A stretch of 64,000 nt of DNA from assembly GCF_030463535.1 (NCBI RefSeq), contig NC_132878.1, forward strand, positions 39,437,554 through 39,501,553. The letters are read 5' to 3'. Under the pieces are notes generated by a model. The model saw only the letters and a list, made by a program, of their open reading frames with translations. It did not search any database and was not told where the DNA came from. Below, in pieces: positions 11,176-61,576 of this stretch (its first letter is position 1; each line of letters begins with the position of its first letter). Both the position numbers and the translations under genes were made by a program. The stretch is from Salminus brasiliensis (taxonomy: Eukaryota; Chordata; Actinopteri; Characiformes; Bryconidae).

Positions 11176-12080
11176 CAATACCAACAAATGGACATGCTCT
11201 GTCATCAGAGAAAGTAGTTGGTAAACAAACAGCATTAACATTCTTGCAGTGGTGAAATCCATCTCTCCTTAGGGTAGTTATAAGTTCTGTATTAATCAAG
11301 CTCAAGATCTTCTCAACTCAGTCCTGATGTTTTCTTTGATGTTTAGTCCAGGCATGGAAAATGTTTGCCAGAATTTGTTACACACAGACTTACACACAGT
11401 TGTCCAGATGACGGGAGTCACTGCGGTCAAGCCCACTGAGTGGCAAAAAGACTTTGTGGCAGCTGTAAACTTGTAAACTTTCCATGGAAATTCGGGGAAA
11501 TTAATTGTTTGGAATAATAGGAAATGTTGGATAAATAAAGGAACTGTATTATATCATCAATGTACCGTTTTTTGTCAACCGCTGACATGAAGGCATAACA
11601 ATACAGGTGATAAACAGGTAATTATGGGAATGAACTGGAATTAATGGGAATATTATAAGGTAAAGGTAAGAAACTTACATATAGTTGGTAAAAAATATAC
11701 TAAAGCATAATCTTGGCTAAAATAATTAGATATAATATCAAAACAATAGAAAACGTAAAGCTGTTCCTCCCGGTGAGTGTCAGGTTTCCAGAAATCATCT
11801 GCACATATGTTCTACATAATATAGAGGAATGTAATGAATGCAGGAACAGTGAATGCAGGGGGGTGGTCTCAATAACTCTTCAGTGTGTAATGTGCCATGT
11901 GCTTCATATATAATTATTTTAGCCAACATTATGCTTCAGTATATTTTTACCAACTATATGTAACTTTCTCACCTTTATCTTATAAAATTTCCATTTTATT
12001 CCCATTAATTCCAGTTCATTCCCATGATAAATTTCCCAACTTTGAAAGCTTTAACCCTAGTGGCAGCATTAACGTTCAGT
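11176..12080. other. Non-coding stretch, nothing recognised
   Basis: AT-rich, no recognised exon. Repeated wording such as CCAACTATATG and AATTCCAGTTCATTCCCAT near 11940-12030 is the reverse complement of 11630-11700 (ATGAACTGGAATTAATGG, ACTTACATATAGTTGG), so a degenerate inverted repeat spans about 11620-12040. Confidence 0.45.
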
Positions 12081-12084
12081 GTGA

Positions 12085-12345
12085 ATGCGTTAGGGTTAGG
12101 AGAGCCTTAAGTTTTAGAGTTAGGGTTAGCAGAGCCTTAAGTTTCAGAGTTAGGGTTAGCAGAGCCTTGGGCTTTAGAGTTGGGGTTAGCAGAGCCTTGG
12201 GCTTTAGAGTTGGGGTTAGCAGAGCCTTGGGCTTTAGAGTTGGGGTTAGCAGAGCCTTGGGCTTTAGAGCTAGGGTTAGCAGAGCCTTGGGCTTTAGAGC
12301 TAGGGTTAGCAGAGCCTTAGGCTTTAGAGTTAGGGTTAGGATCTG
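12085..12345 (+). repeat. 30-bp minisatellite containing TTAGGGTTAG
   Basis: About eight to nine tandem copies of a 30-base unit of the form GTTAGGGTTAGCAGAGCCTT plus GGGCTTTAGA, with variants (TTGGGGTTAG). Because 30 is a multiple of three, it creates a spurious repeated reading frame (RVSRALGF). The telomere-like hexamer may have seeded it. Confidence 0.9.
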
Positions 12346-12592
12346 ACCGTGTGATTAATGACATAATTGCATCATAACATTTGAACAGTATATCAGTTGA
12401 TGTTTAAAGGTTAAAGCAGGTCATTGTATGTGGTAGTGGTAAGGATTGGAGCGTTTTATGTCCTACAAAAAAAAAATCAAAATAGAGTTTAGCTCAGGGA
12501 TCAGTCACTGTAGTTAAAATCAGTCTATTAAACCTGCTGTTAGATATCATCTAGCTACACTCCATAAATTCACCCTCTTTTCTCTCTCTCAG

Positions 12593-45513
<32,921 letters not shown>

Positions 45514-46870
45514 GAGAGTGGAATGTATGTAGGACAGGAAATTTGTTCAATTCCCATTTAACAGATGTGTCTCATTTAACTCTTCGTGCCCCTCCTCCAT
45601 GGTTCTCTGTGGTACGTCTCAGGAGACTTCCTGACTGCAGTTGTCCTTTTTTTTTCTTTTTTTCAAAAATGCTTCGCTCTCACAGCTGTTCCGTTTTTTT
45701 GAGAACGTAATGCGAAACATGTTGCTGTTCTCAAGTTAGTTTGGTTTTTTTTTTGTCTTTTTTAACTCTACACACTTCTTGTAGGAATAATGAAAGAATG
45801 AAAGTGACAGCTGTTTTTATCTTGTAGCTCATTTTAAAAGGGGACAACAAAGATCCACCATCTCGTTGATTATTTGTATGAAGTGTTATGTAAAGGGGCA
45901 ATGAAGAGCACCTTAATGAATTCCTAGGCAATGCTGCCACCTTCTGGTTGTGAGCAAAACTGGAGTGGCATTTTTATTCGGTTTGATTTTACGTCACAAC
46001 GAAGACGTTTCGTTTCACATCTGGAATACTAGGCCAGTAAATGCCTGTTCTGAACCAATGCCATATCTTGAGGGTGTGGGGATATTTTTCATATTTCATA
46101 TCAGTGAGGAATATGTGATGTCATGTCATTGTATGATTGTAATAAGAAGAAAAAAGTTGTTAAGGTTCTTGTGAATTTTAAAGATCTGAAAATGTAAAAA
46201 ATAAACAAAAAAAAAACGGGGGGCTTAAACTACTAATCCTGCACAGAGAGGCGTGGCAATGCCATGCTTTGCTTGGGTTCTAGAATAACATGGGTTCTAA
46301 GCAACCCATGGAGGAGCAGGGATCTTGCAAGATAAAAACAAAAAACATTACAGTGAAAGATGCAGATATCAGATATGCCCTTTCACACCCCCCCCCCCAC
46401 CGCTTTGTAATAATAATGAGGAGCATCGTGTGTTAAAACAGTATTGAACAAAACAGATGGGCCATTCTAATTTTATCGTTTCAGCTCATACGATTTGAGT
46501 TTGTCAGCACCCGCCGGTCATCAGCGAATGAATGACCTGCCATCTACCTGTTCATGTTCTAACTGAGGAAAAAAAAAAAAAAAAAAAAAAGACTTTGCCG
46601 TTTCATTTCTCTTTCTTCTGCCTTATGGTTTGCATAGACGTGTCGTTAAGTTGATGAATGTACTGTGCTGTTACTACTTTTTGCCTGCTTTCCTAAGCAT
46701 TAGCTGTTTCTCCGTTCCAGCCAGGAAAATATAAAAAAAAATAAAAAAAAGAAGAAAGAAACAAGGAAACAAAAAAAACTCTGATTTAAAAGTGTATACC
46801 TTGTAACTTACGTAACTGTTTAATGTAACAGTTTGCTTGAATTAATAAAAGCTAATGTTATGTTTAAGGT
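45514..46870 (+). other. wasf1: WASF1 3'UTR
   Basis: AT-rich non-coding sequence follows the WASF1 stop. A possible proximal signal AATAAA lies near 46200, followed at once by an A run. The better terminal signal is at 46844-46849, with a GT-rich stretch just downstream. The UTR contains a 23-base A run near 46569 and a C run near 46388. The exact end is inferred, not seen. Confidence 0.65.
46844..46849 (+). terminator. wasf1: Poly(A) signal of WASF1
   Basis: A canonical AATAAA hexamer in ATTAATAAAAGC lies about 1.3 kb after the WASF1 stop and is followed within 25 bases by GTTTAAGGTGCATTG, a plausible GU-rich downstream element. The use of this hexamer rather than the one near 46200 is inferred. 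Confidence 0.6.
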
Positions 46871-49800
46871 GCATTGCAGTGGAGTTCTTTTACACCTGCT
46901 GATATGTAAAGTCTTCCGCAAAGGTCTGTGCACCTCTGGACATGTAGCGTTCATGCACGGGTACTGTTCATTTGCTTTGCTTATAACTACAGTTATAATG
47001 AACTATAATTGAACTATATATTAAGGGGAATATGTAGCATATACAAAGAATGTGGGCTGTTTTATATGTTATGGTTTTTTTTTTTATTATTATTAATTGT
47101 GCTGTTGGGTTTGCATGAAAATATCATAATATTTCTCTCTCAAAAGTCATGTATGGTGTGTCTGTATTGAGAACAGAGGTTCTGACCAGTAGAGGTATAT
47201 TGGATGACATTGTGCTGCAGAGTGAGAGTGACAACTTCAACTGTTGTCATATGCCAGGTGCGGTCACTACAGTATCCAGACATCTGATACAGTGCATTCA
47301 TATTTTTCCATATGAATTTGAGACATTTCAGCCATCCGGGTAGAAGCACACAGCAAATAATACTAAGCTTAAATGAATGAATCACAAGAGTCAAGATTTT
47401 TGACAATTCCTTGAAATCAGAATACGGTGCTGCATTCAACACAAAACACCATGAGACTACAGTGCATACGGATAATACGCACAATATGTACATACTGTAA
47501 ATCATACAACACACTATACAATAAACACTCACCATAGCAACAAGAGAAGATACTGGACCGCTGCTACACTGCCATTGAAGATGCCCACCGTGTGGTCAGT
47601 TGAGCAGCTTTTGGGCATTGTGAACATACTACACAGTCTCTTTAACACATCCTAATATACAAGCAGGAGCTTTCCCCTTCTCCTGAACCACCACCAGCTT
47701 ACCAGATCTCCTCCCTCAACCTGGCGGTCTCCCCTTTGCCCCTGATCATCTTGCCATCAGAGCAGAATGTATCAAGACTCTTCAGGAGACAAAAGGTGAG
47801 ATTTTGGGCCCAGATTATGTCTCCCCATCCACTCCAAGGCACTCTAAGGAATTTCTGTTCTCAACTACCATCTCATTCCCCTGACAGGACTAAAAGACTA
47901 CAGCCCAGGTGCCCTGACCTCTGTGGAGGAGTTTACTGCTTGAGGTGGACTGCTCAACGTTCTTCTGTGCTTGCAATGAAGTACAGTGTTTGCCGTTGAA
48001 GGGTGTGATATCTAGTTTATGAGAGGATGGTTGAGTAGATAAATTTGGTGTTGCTACTGGTAAATTAGTAGAACTGTGGGTCTAATCACTGAATGAACAT
48101 GCATGCCTGGGGCAAACTGCCAGAGATGTGAAGAATGCCTTGAGCGTAACGAAGACTCAGTAGGGGAACACATCCTCCTCTGATCAAAGCCGGATAGGGA
48201 ACAGTGTTATGGGAGCATGACAGGTCAGTCAGTAGTAGTAGTAGCTGCCTATGAGAGTTGGTGATTGGTTGGATGGGCAAAGGAATCTGAATGAGGCTAA
48301 TGACGGCTTCTCAGGTTCAGGCTTGTGATTCAAACTTCTAAAGAGATCCACAAATGATGGGACACAGCGCCCACTGTGATCGCATGGGGATCGATTAAGC
48401 CAGCAGATGTGCAGACTGTGGAATATCTGCACACATGACAAGAAGACTCAAGCATTGGGCCTAAAGTGTGACCAAAGAGAAAAATGGTTGCGTTGATTGT
48501 GTGGATTATGAAAGGGCCAAGCAGAGGGACAGAAGGAGGATGAGCTATGGCACAGGAAATAACAGGTAGGAGGAGGAGGCTTGAAGTGTTAAGCATCAGA
48601 AGATGGAAGGGTCATTAAAGAGGTGTGAACATTGATCTAGCAGCTGAGGAAACAGAGGACCTGGAATGGGCTGGTGGGATGGAGGGAGGAGGGAATGGGA
48701 TGAAAAAGGGCGGGGCAGGATGATGTAGGGTAGGATAAATAATGAGAGGTTGGAATAGATGAGGAGTGGGATGAGTGTTGAGAGGTGGTAGGAGAAGAAC
48801 TTTGGACGAATTTTCTTTTTTTTTTAACTTAAATAGGAGGTAATCAAACCCAGTGTTCAATAAAGTGAATATAAGAGAGCAGATGGAGAATATAAGCAGA
48901 TTTGACGGGTGTATTGAGAGCAACAGGTAATATGAACGCTGTGTGCATAATACACCAATCTGGTATGAACCTCAATTGGATCAAATTAATAAAGCTCCTT
49001 AATAAAGAACAGAGCCACAATAAGATTTTTGTATACTGTTAATGTAAAAAGGTCCACATTGTCTACTGACATTTGACAAAAATCTTTTTTAGGAATATAA
49101 AGATCATATTTAATCATTTCAAATGAATAGTTCATCATTTATACTGAATAATAAATGATGATAATAATACAGTGATTGCTGCAACACTTAACTCGAAACT
49201 TTCCTGTCCTGAAAAGTTCCTTCCTGAGTACATTCTGACTTCTGAGCTTAGCTTCAGCGCAAAAATAGGCCACACCACCTCTTAGCCGCGCCGCTTTAGG
49301 TTTGAAGCAGGTTTCAGATTTTTGGAATGGCAGAACAGCTTATAAACCTATAATGCAAGCAGTCTTTCTTTGCTTCAATCTTTCTTTCTTTCTCTCTTTC
49401 TGTCTGTCTGAATTTCTTCTGTCTCCTTGTCCCATTTTGAGATCTACTGCTGAATGTGCTCCAAGATTAGGCCTATGCTTTAAAAATAAAAACAAAGCAA
49501 AGCAAAGGCAGACCACACAAGGCCTACTTAAAGAATGAAGAAAAAACAGGTTATAAAACGAAGCATTGCTGTTGCAGTTATTTTTTAGTGGATTATTTGT
49601 TCATTATTAATTGTTGACAATTTGGGGAATTTTTCTTTCACAAAACCAGTTTAAATGACTAATCAATTAAATTAAAAGTTTTGAATAGTACAGGGGTACG
49701 GGATATAAAGCAGGTACTTATTAAAACATCTTTAATAGACATTTACCTCCTGTTTTGTAAAAAAAAAAAGGTGAATTTCCGAGCAGCATCTATTAGTGGG

Positions 49801-49979
49801 CAGAAAATATTTTCGAACGTATGATCGTTTTGCTTGTCGTTGGGGACTTTTATTTTGACATGTCAGGCTATATATCAGTCACAGAAAATGAAGTTACTAA
49901 TTTTAAAATTGGAAACGTTTTGAAATTTAGCTTATTGAATATGAACACAGCAGATGCCCTAGAAAAGGGCAACCCCCTA
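46871..49979. other. WASF1-AIDA intergenic region
   Basis: Contains a LINE reverse-transcriptase relic at about 47650-47960 and a purine-rich patch at 48480-48790. Otherwise AT-rich. No other gene recognised. Confidence 0.6.
47650..47960 (+). pseudogene. LINE reverse-transcriptase relic
   Basis: With frame changes the plus strand gives ILGPDYVSPS, resembling the (K)AxGPDGVSPR motif, and LTGLKDYSPGALTSVEEF, resembling LTGLNDYRPVALTSVVMK of fish LINE reverse transcriptases. These are the conserved blocks before the catalytic domain. It is heavily decayed and truncated. Confidence 0.65.
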
Positions 49980-50249
49980 CCCTCCCCTCCCCAAATCGAA
50001 ACGTGACGACCCAACCCGGCGTGGAGACTTTTACAGTAGACATGTCTCTCCGAAGGCGCGCAGGACTTCCGATGGTGTCATACGGAGTGTTCGGTTGCGC
50101 TCGCAGAAGGGCTTGGTCGTGTGTAGCGGTGTCACCGGTTCATCTGTAGCTTGTGGACGAGCAGCTGATTCACTACGATGCAGGATGCAAAATAAGACAC
50201 CGCCGGCGATGTTAACCTGAAAGCTCTCCTTCAGGTGTGGCTTGAGAAG

Positions 50250-56635
<6,386 letters not shown>

Positions 56636-56815
56636 GCAAGCAGCACCTGGATCAACAAGAGATTGGCCCAAAGGGACAACACCTTTTCCACTTGCCAGCC
56701 TTTTTGTTACCTGGTTAAATTTGGTGCACCCCTAAACATTCGCAGCAATACATAACTCTGGATGGAATTTCAGACATGGGCTTTTTACCACAACACTTCA
56801 TCCAAGTGTCCATTC

Positions 56816-56821
56816 AATAAA
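56816..56821 (+). terminator. aida: Poly(A) signal of AIDA
   Basis: AATAAA lies 180 bases after the AIDA stop and is followed by GAGTGAGCGAGACTGCTGGG, a GT-containing stretch. It implies a 3'UTR of roughly 200 bases. Longer forms are possible. Confidence 0.6.
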
Positions 56822-56839
56822 AGAGTGAGCGAGACTGCT

Positions 56840-59160
56840 GGGAAACCCCGAGTAATGTAATCTTCTGCCTTTTTAAAAAAAAAAAAAATTAAATAATCTT
56901 TCCTGCATGTTTTTGGCTAAGTCACCCCAGTCCTCTAAAGCCACCGCTGAAGAATCAAAGAGGATGTTGACGTTGGCTAAAGAGGCAGTGTGTCCTCTTT
57001 ATCTAATGCTGATGCTTAGTTTTGGGCTGATGGAAAAGGGGGCTAAGTGTGCTCTTATTTAAAACAGAACCGCTCATAGGGGACTGGTAGGTTTGAGACG
57101 GGGGTTAAGCCAGGCGTGGACGAAGTGTAGCCTTAGGACATGCCTTGTTCTGAAAGGCGATTGGGGATTTGCTATTGAAGGAAAAAATGCAGTCCAGGAC
57201 TAGGCTTGATCCCCCGTCTGGGACTGTGCAACATACCAGCAAACTAACATCGGGATTTACTTTAACTCAAATTCAATACACGTAACATTTTGGTGATCTA
57301 TATTCCTTTATTATCAATCAAGCATCAATATATTGCTGACTAATGACATATGGCATATGAGCGATGATGCTCAGTAAGTTAATAAACCATTTCGAGGTTT
57401 TCCTAATTCAGAAACGGATCAGAAATACAGTTTAATGCAAAAGTTGTGGCACCCTTGACCAAATGACTTCCAAATCTAAATCTAAACTAAATCCTTCCGT
57501 AGTAAACAAAGCTTCTGTATTAGGGCTGGGCGATATTCAAAAAATATTGTATCACAATATTCATCAGGATAGACGTTATAGCAGACCAAAATCAGTAGGG
57601 ATGGATTTGTACAAGCTACCATCCAAAAACGTTCCCATATTTAGTACGTAATCATTTATCCAGTTAAACCAGACTAATTACACTGTTTATAATGAAACGT
57701 GCAGCTGCTCAGAAAAGCATATTGTGTACTATGATAAGAACATTTTTCACAATACAATAAAACATCCTAATGTGCAGTTACTCTGTATTTCATTACATAG
57801 TAGATCATCCACTCGACCCGTGCAAAAGCTTGGGCACAGAGCCAAGACTTGCTAACACCCACGCCAGATGCTTTTTGCAGCAGCTGAAAGTCCGTCCTTT
57901 CTCCCTCTCTTCAGCAGCTCACTAGTTCTGAGATGTTATTGGGTTCTCTAACATGCATAGTGTTGTATTAATGAGTCTGATCAATAAATGTCCTATGCTG
58001 TTTAGATTGTGGGACTGTGAGTGCCAGTCCTAAAGCTTCAGCTTGTGGTCCCTTCAGGTGGTTCATGGTTCTGATTAAACTTGCTGTTAATTGCTAGGTT
58101 TAGTAGGTCTGTAAGAGCAGAGAAACTGTGCTGGACTCTGGCCCCAGTCCCACTCCTGACCTATGCAATACTGTTGTTGCCACTGGCAGCAACACAAGCT
58201 CAGAGCATGATACATCCATTATCCCCTGTGCTTCACAGTTGGTGAGGTGTTCTTGTCTCCAGGCATATTTTTGCACTGGTTTTCAGTTACGCTTCTTTCA
58301 CTCGTCTCACTCCTCCATGAAGATGATGTTTGTGCAAGCAATTCTGCATAGTGGAACGCGACACGCTTTTGACACCTTTGGCAGTCTTATGGAGGAGTCT
58401 TAACATATGACCAGTTCTCTACCTTCTTTTAGTCTCATGGGCGTCAACTGCTTTCGTTTTCAGATCTTCAGATAGCTGCTTACAGGAGCCTATGGTTGAG
58501 GAGTGTTGGTGCTACAGTAGTGGAAATAGGGTGTTCAAACTTTTGCACAGGCCAAACTGGTCTAGATTACATATATCCATGTTGCTACAAATAATGCAAG
58601 TAAAAAAATTATCAAAGGGTGCTCAAATTTTTGCACAATACTTTTAGTAAGCAGTAATATTGTCATTTTGTTTTCATAATTCTGAAATATAAAAATACAT
58701 AAAATTGAGTTACAGAAATAGACTTACACTAATGCATCCAATTGTGAGCACAGTATGCCAGTGCTGAAAAAGTTGAAATTTACTGAATGGCATATCTGTA
58801 ATGGGCAACATTCACATTTCTTTAATTTCCAATAAATTCCTATGCTGCTTGATACCTACATATTCACTGAATTATTCCATAGACATATAACAGCGACTCG
58901 AGAACTACAGCCTCAAGGATATGGCCTTTGTATGGGTATTGGGTAATTTATAGATTTATTGCTGCATAATCTACTGTTGTGCAGTGGATCTCATCTTTTC
59001 CACAGAGCACAGGGTTATACATCTTTGGTTTAAAAACAAAACAAAAAAACACATATGGCAGGAACTGTCCTACAAGTACATTACAGCTAAAATAGAACAG
59101 CAAACATGCAGTTGAAAACAGCTTCTCTTTAATATTTCCAACTTGAACATGAGCACAACT
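56840..59160. other. AIDA-MIA3 convergent intergenic region
   Basis: Tail-to-tail intergenic DNA. Its main feature is a DNA element with degenerate ends at 57430-58645. No gene recognised. Confidence 0.6.
57430..58645. mobile_element. DNA element(s) with GTGCAAAAGTTTGGGCACCC-like ends
   Basis: The terminus-like words are ATGCAAAAGTTGTGGCACCC at 57436, GTGCAAAAGCTTGGGCACAG at 57820, reversed AAACTTTTGCACAGGCC at 58538, and reversed AAGGGTGCTCAAATTTTTGC at 58615. This suggests nested or composite non-autonomous insertions between two outer inverted ends. No transposase frame is visible. Confidence 0.55.
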
Positions 59161-59164
59161 CTGC

Positions 59165-60221
59165 AGATAAAATATTTATTGAAACCTTTGATACCACTTC
59201 ACTGCAGATTCTCTAAAGTCATTCTTCATTCCCTGATTAATTATACCTTGCTGTGGTAGAAACAGAAATAATAATAATAAAAAAAAAAAAACAGACTTCA
59301 TTGCCCATTTGAGCCTTGTGTGATGTCTTTCAACAGGTTTACATAGCCATGTAGGGACTATACGAGCATATTCCATCTTCTGTAGTTCCTCTGACCTGCA
59401 AATAGTGTAGGCTGGCATAACAGCATCAAGCACAGTCACATCAGTTAATTCTGGCAGCATACTGTGCTGCATTTCTATATTCTGGTGAGTTGATTCATGA
59501 CAATTTTATTTTACACAGATGAGGGAAATATACAAATACTTTGTCAATATGACAGCAAGTGAGTCTTTTCAGTAGGAAAAGAAAAATCATATGAACAGTA
59601 CACTAAATCAAACATTAGAAAATAGAGGACGTGATGAATAATCCTTGTTGAACACAAAATTGGCAAGAACTCTTTTCAGAAATGCTGTTTAAAATCAGAC
59701 AATGCTGTGAAAAACACAGGCCACCATGCATTGTAGCATTTATTCATTAATAAGGTAAAAACAGCCAAAAAAGGTCTAATTTTTCTCCTCCAAATCAGGG
59801 ACATCAAATAAAACTCTTCTTTCTTAAGTCAAGGAGCATGATAAAATAAGTTATTCTATAAAACCTCATACAACCTACCCTTAATTATGCACTATGATGA
59901 AACATTGGGCAAATAAAAGCTACCTGCAAAGCAAAATATCAATTTTTTCCCCACATCATCTTAACAAAAAAGAAGCACAAAAAGGGGATTTTCCCTTTTA
60001 GAAAAACTACATAAAATAGAAATGTTATTGCACAGTAGTGGCAAAACCCTGCCTAAAACATAGTTGAAATATCACGACAGAGCATGAAGTGGCTTTTTGG
60101 ATGCTTTAATGTAGAAATTACACTTAGGGGATTTTAAATGCTGTTAAAAATTGGAAAATAAATGTGATCAAGTCCAGTAACGGGCATGTGGCCTTGTCAT
60201 CTGGTTGATGGTTTTGCTGTT
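59165..60221 (-). other. mia3: MIA3 3'UTR
   Basis: AT-rich non-coding sequence lies between the MIA3 stop and a minus-strand AATAAA at 59175-59180 (TTTATT on the plus strand). It implies a UTR of about 1.05 kb. The end is inferred. Confidence 0.55.
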
Positions 60222-60529
60222 TCAAGGCTCAGCCATTCCAGAAGTGACTGTGTCCTGTGAAGCCCCCTGCTGAGATGAGGTCTCTGTGGCATGGCCAGTC
60301 TCACCATCCCTGGAGGACGGACCCATAAGTGGAGTGGCTCCACGCAAGTCCCGGGCACCAAATGGAGGTGGAACCATGGCTCCAGGAGGAGGAAGAGAGC
60401 CAGGGGGGAAGGGACGAGGAGGGAAAGGCAAGTCGCGAGGTCCGGCAAAATCGGGTGGGAAATCATGTGCACCAAATGGGGGTAGAGGTGGTCTCATAGG
60501 AGGGAGATCTCTCAGATGTGGTCCACGTA
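60222..60529 (-). CDS. mia3: MIA3 terminal coding exon
   Basis: The acceptor is CTTTTTAG. The exon encodes RGPHLRDLPPMRPPLPPFGA, then HDFPPDFAGPRDLPFPPRPF and further proline-rich sequence, ending SQDTVTSGMAEP and TGA. RDL-containing proline repeats match the TANGO1/cTAGE5 C-terminus. Confidence 0.9.
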
Positions 60530-61542
60530 CTAAAAAGAATGGGCAGTGATGAGTTGTATTTTAGGACTATTAGGATTTGTCCACACAAATAAGGAATCTT
60601 GGATTTGTCAAAATTTCCCATTTTTCGCCCAATTTATTACTGCTAATTAACCTACCACTAGCAATGCTTCTGATACTAGGAGGAAGAGGGTGGCATCTAG
60701 CCACCCAGAGAGAGCATGGCCAATTGCACTCACGGCAAAGCAGCATGGCTCGAGATTAGAACTCACAACCCCCTGGCCATAGCATGTTCACAAAACCTAT
60801 TTAATTTTTAAATGCACCAGTGTGTGTTAGAATGGAGCATGTGAATAACTTACCAAACGGTGGAGGGACAGGTCCAAATGGGCGCAGAGGAGGGCCATAG
60901 GAGTCCATGTGAGGCGGTCTGAAATGTGGGTCAGGTCCAAGAGGAGGGCCAGAAGGAATCATTGATGGATGGCCATTAGGTGGTCGGATCATTGAAGGAT
61001 GTGCGCCATTAGGTGGACCACCCATGGGTTGGGGAACATAACCCTTTGAATGGGCATTTGAAGTTGGAGCAGGAGAATCCCTAATGGGAGATGGGAGAAA
61101 TGATCCCTGGCTCTGAGACTTTGAGAGCTGAAACTGGGGGGAAAAAAAAGAAACCAACATCTGCATGAGTATGAAAGCAGTATCTTCACATTGAGCTCAA
61201 CAGGCTAAACTGAGCACACTAAAACACCATTAGCCATGCATATAATACCCGCACAGGACTCACTACAATATCTTGGCAGAGGGCGCAGTTGTAATCAACA
61301 AGGTTATGTGTGCTGCAGGAAAAGCTCAGTCAAATCACTACTTTAATGAAAAGTTATGCAAGTTTGCACAGGACACCCACAAGAGTTAGGAGTGTTACAG
61401 GAGCTTCTGATTGTGCACCACCAGGTTATACATCCATTCACCAAGTTCACATCCCAACACCCTACTAATGTACTCACTGCCTCTGTAGTGTCAGTGGAGG
61501 ACAGCGTTGAGGCCTCAGCCTTAGCATCTACAGGCACTGTCT

Positions 61543-61576
<34 letters not shown>

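Noticed and set aside
12085..12345. Plus-strand frame of repeated RVSRALGF as a repetitive protein
   Set aside because: The frame exists only because the minisatellite unit is 30 bp. There is no promoter, splice or family evidence.
1..12592. Upstream WASF1 coding exons (N-terminal WAVE homology domain)
   Set aside because: I looked for the expected conserved segment before SLQDIT and found no matching exon, so the 5' exons are taken to lie outside the window. A translated search against WASF1 would settle this.
60286..60549. Plus-strand Gly/Arg-rich frames opposite the MIA3 terminal exon
   Set aside because: They are shadows of the proline-rich minus-strand coding sequence.
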